Of a DNA stretch of 64,000 bases, positions 63,481 through 64,000 are shown piece by piece. The notes below the pieces were generated by a model. That model saw only the letters and a program-made list of their open reading frames with translations. It did no database searches and was not told the origin of the DNA. The stretch spans positions 1,726,501 through 1,790,500 of the forward strand of contig NZ_CP081485.1 in assembly GCF_023617305.1 (NCBI RefSeq), given 5' to 3'. A program made the translations under genes and the position numbers. Source of the DNA: Methanobrevibacter sp. TLL-48-HuF1. GTDB lineage: Archaea > Methanobacteriota > Methanobacteria > Methanobacteriales > Methanobacteriaceae. Positions within the stretch are counted from its first letter, which is position 1; each line of letters starts with the position of its first letter.

Positions 63481-64000
63481 TTACAATTCATTCCAAATCT
63501 TATTAAACTCGATTTTAGGATTTTTATTTTCAATTACTGTATGGTAAACAAAGTCAACAGTTGGACTGTGAATATTATGTTCATCACATATTTTTTTAAA
63601 CACTTTGGATGTGTTTTTACCTTCAAAAAGCACTCCTGTTGCCTGTTCATCAATTACTATATTTTGTCCAGCTAGAACTCCTAATGTATGATTTCTACTA
63701 ACTGGGAATAATGATGCAGTAATAATATCTCCAAATCCACAGTATTGATCCACAGTATCTCTTTTTCCACCTAATTTTTCAATAATGTCTTTAGCTTCAA
63801 GGAAACTTTTAGTGAAAAATGCTAATTTTGCATTGTAATTAATGTCCATTCCTTCTAAAATCCCCTGTGAAATAGCTATTATGTTTTTAATAATTCCACA
63901 AAATTCAGTACCTATAATATCATCATTATAATCTACTTTCATATTGCTTCCATCAAAAACAGATTTAACTAACTCAAAATCGCCTTTTCCTGCAATGGAA
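63481..64000 (-). CDS. gpsA: NAD(P)-dependent glycerol-3-phosphate dehydrogenase (5' part outside window)
   Basis: The C-terminal part of 173 codons is visible. It contains the family blocks DIIGTEFCGIIKNIIAISQGILEGM (with the conserved KN) and QYCGFGDIITASLFPVSRNHTLGV. It reduces dihydroxyacetone phosphate to sn-glycerol-3-phosphate. Archaeal lipids use glycerol-1-phosphate, so GpsA here probably feeds a surface polymer or CDP-glycerol rather than lipids. The gene precedes licD on the minus strand. Confidence 0.9.
   Translation of the reverse strand, partial: SIAGKGDFELVKSVFDGSNMKVDYNDDIIGTEFCGIIKNIIAISQGILEGMDINYNAKLAFFTKSFLEAKDIIEKLGGKRDTVDQYCGFGDIITASLFPVSRNHTLGVLAGQNIVIDEQATGVLFEGKNTSKVFKKICDEHNIHSPTVDFVYHTVIENKNPKIEFNKIWNEL

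Overview
The window is chromosomal DNA from a methanogenic archaeon of the order Methanobacteriales, very probably a gut Methanobrevibacter close to M. smithii. The evidence is the strong AT bias, archaeal TATA boxes with GGTG/GGAGG-type ribosome sites, archaeal housekeeping genes (ribosomal protein S8e, SRP19, archaeal-length PurA, PheS, a split family-B DNA polymerase ending in a PIP box, a RecJ-like DHH protein), the hydrogenase maturation gene hypE, and a gene repertoire rich in adhesin-like and surface-glycan genes.

Layout. 1-6 kb: a response regulator and two tandem paralogous PAS/HisKA_2 sensor kinases. The second kinase is dead, through both a one-base frameshift and an IS1182-type insertion. 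6-21 kb: core metabolism and information processing (purA, substrate-binding protein, ADP-forming acetyl-CoA synthetase, DUF2121 and metallo-beta-lactamase pair, aroC, EndoIII-like protein, hemB, CitG-like protein, pheS, exonuclease III, HAD phosphatase, small PolB subunit). 21.3-27 kb: a DUF2283 protein, then an adhesin-like protein in one operon with an ABC-2 exporter and a small Ig-like membrane protein. 27-34 kb: rps8e, then a divergent locus that looks metal-related. A CbiM/NikM-type permease and a small membrane partner face a 947-residue surface protein with two FmdE-like domains and a His-led membrane protein, followed by hypE. Two perfect GTAATA-N16-TATTAC dyads, with NikR-like 6-16-6 geometry, sit beside the two divergent promoters. 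34-44.5 kb: mixed housekeeping (membrane-anchored thermonuclease, Cas4-like nuclease, a radical-SAM-like protein that has lost its cluster motif, DEAD-box helicase, wHTH regulator, DHH protein, SRP19, glf, glycosyltransferase, hemD).

44.5-55 kb is an accessory region. It holds an array of seven 23-bp repeats upstream of a DUF4143-type ATPase, a second and apparently identical IS copy that disrupts a small toxin-like gene overlapping a DUF2283 gene, small HTH/DUF3467/DUF3781 genes, four copies of a 23-bp element, an AAA ATPase plus PD-(D/E)XK-like nuclease pair that resembles an anti-phage module, and an ASCH-domain gene behind a gene remnant. 55-64 kb is a surface-glycan cluster: GT8 and GT52 glycosyltransferases, two LicD proteins, a class V aminotransferase, a cytidylyltransferase-oxidoreductase fusion and GpsA. 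This combination suggests a phospho-substituent, glycerol phosphate or an amino-phospho group, added to a cell-surface polymer.

The two best candidates for undescribed biology are the divergent FmdE/NikM locus with its NikR-like operators, and the ATPase-nuclease pair in the accessory region. No tRNA, rRNA or CRISPR array was seen.
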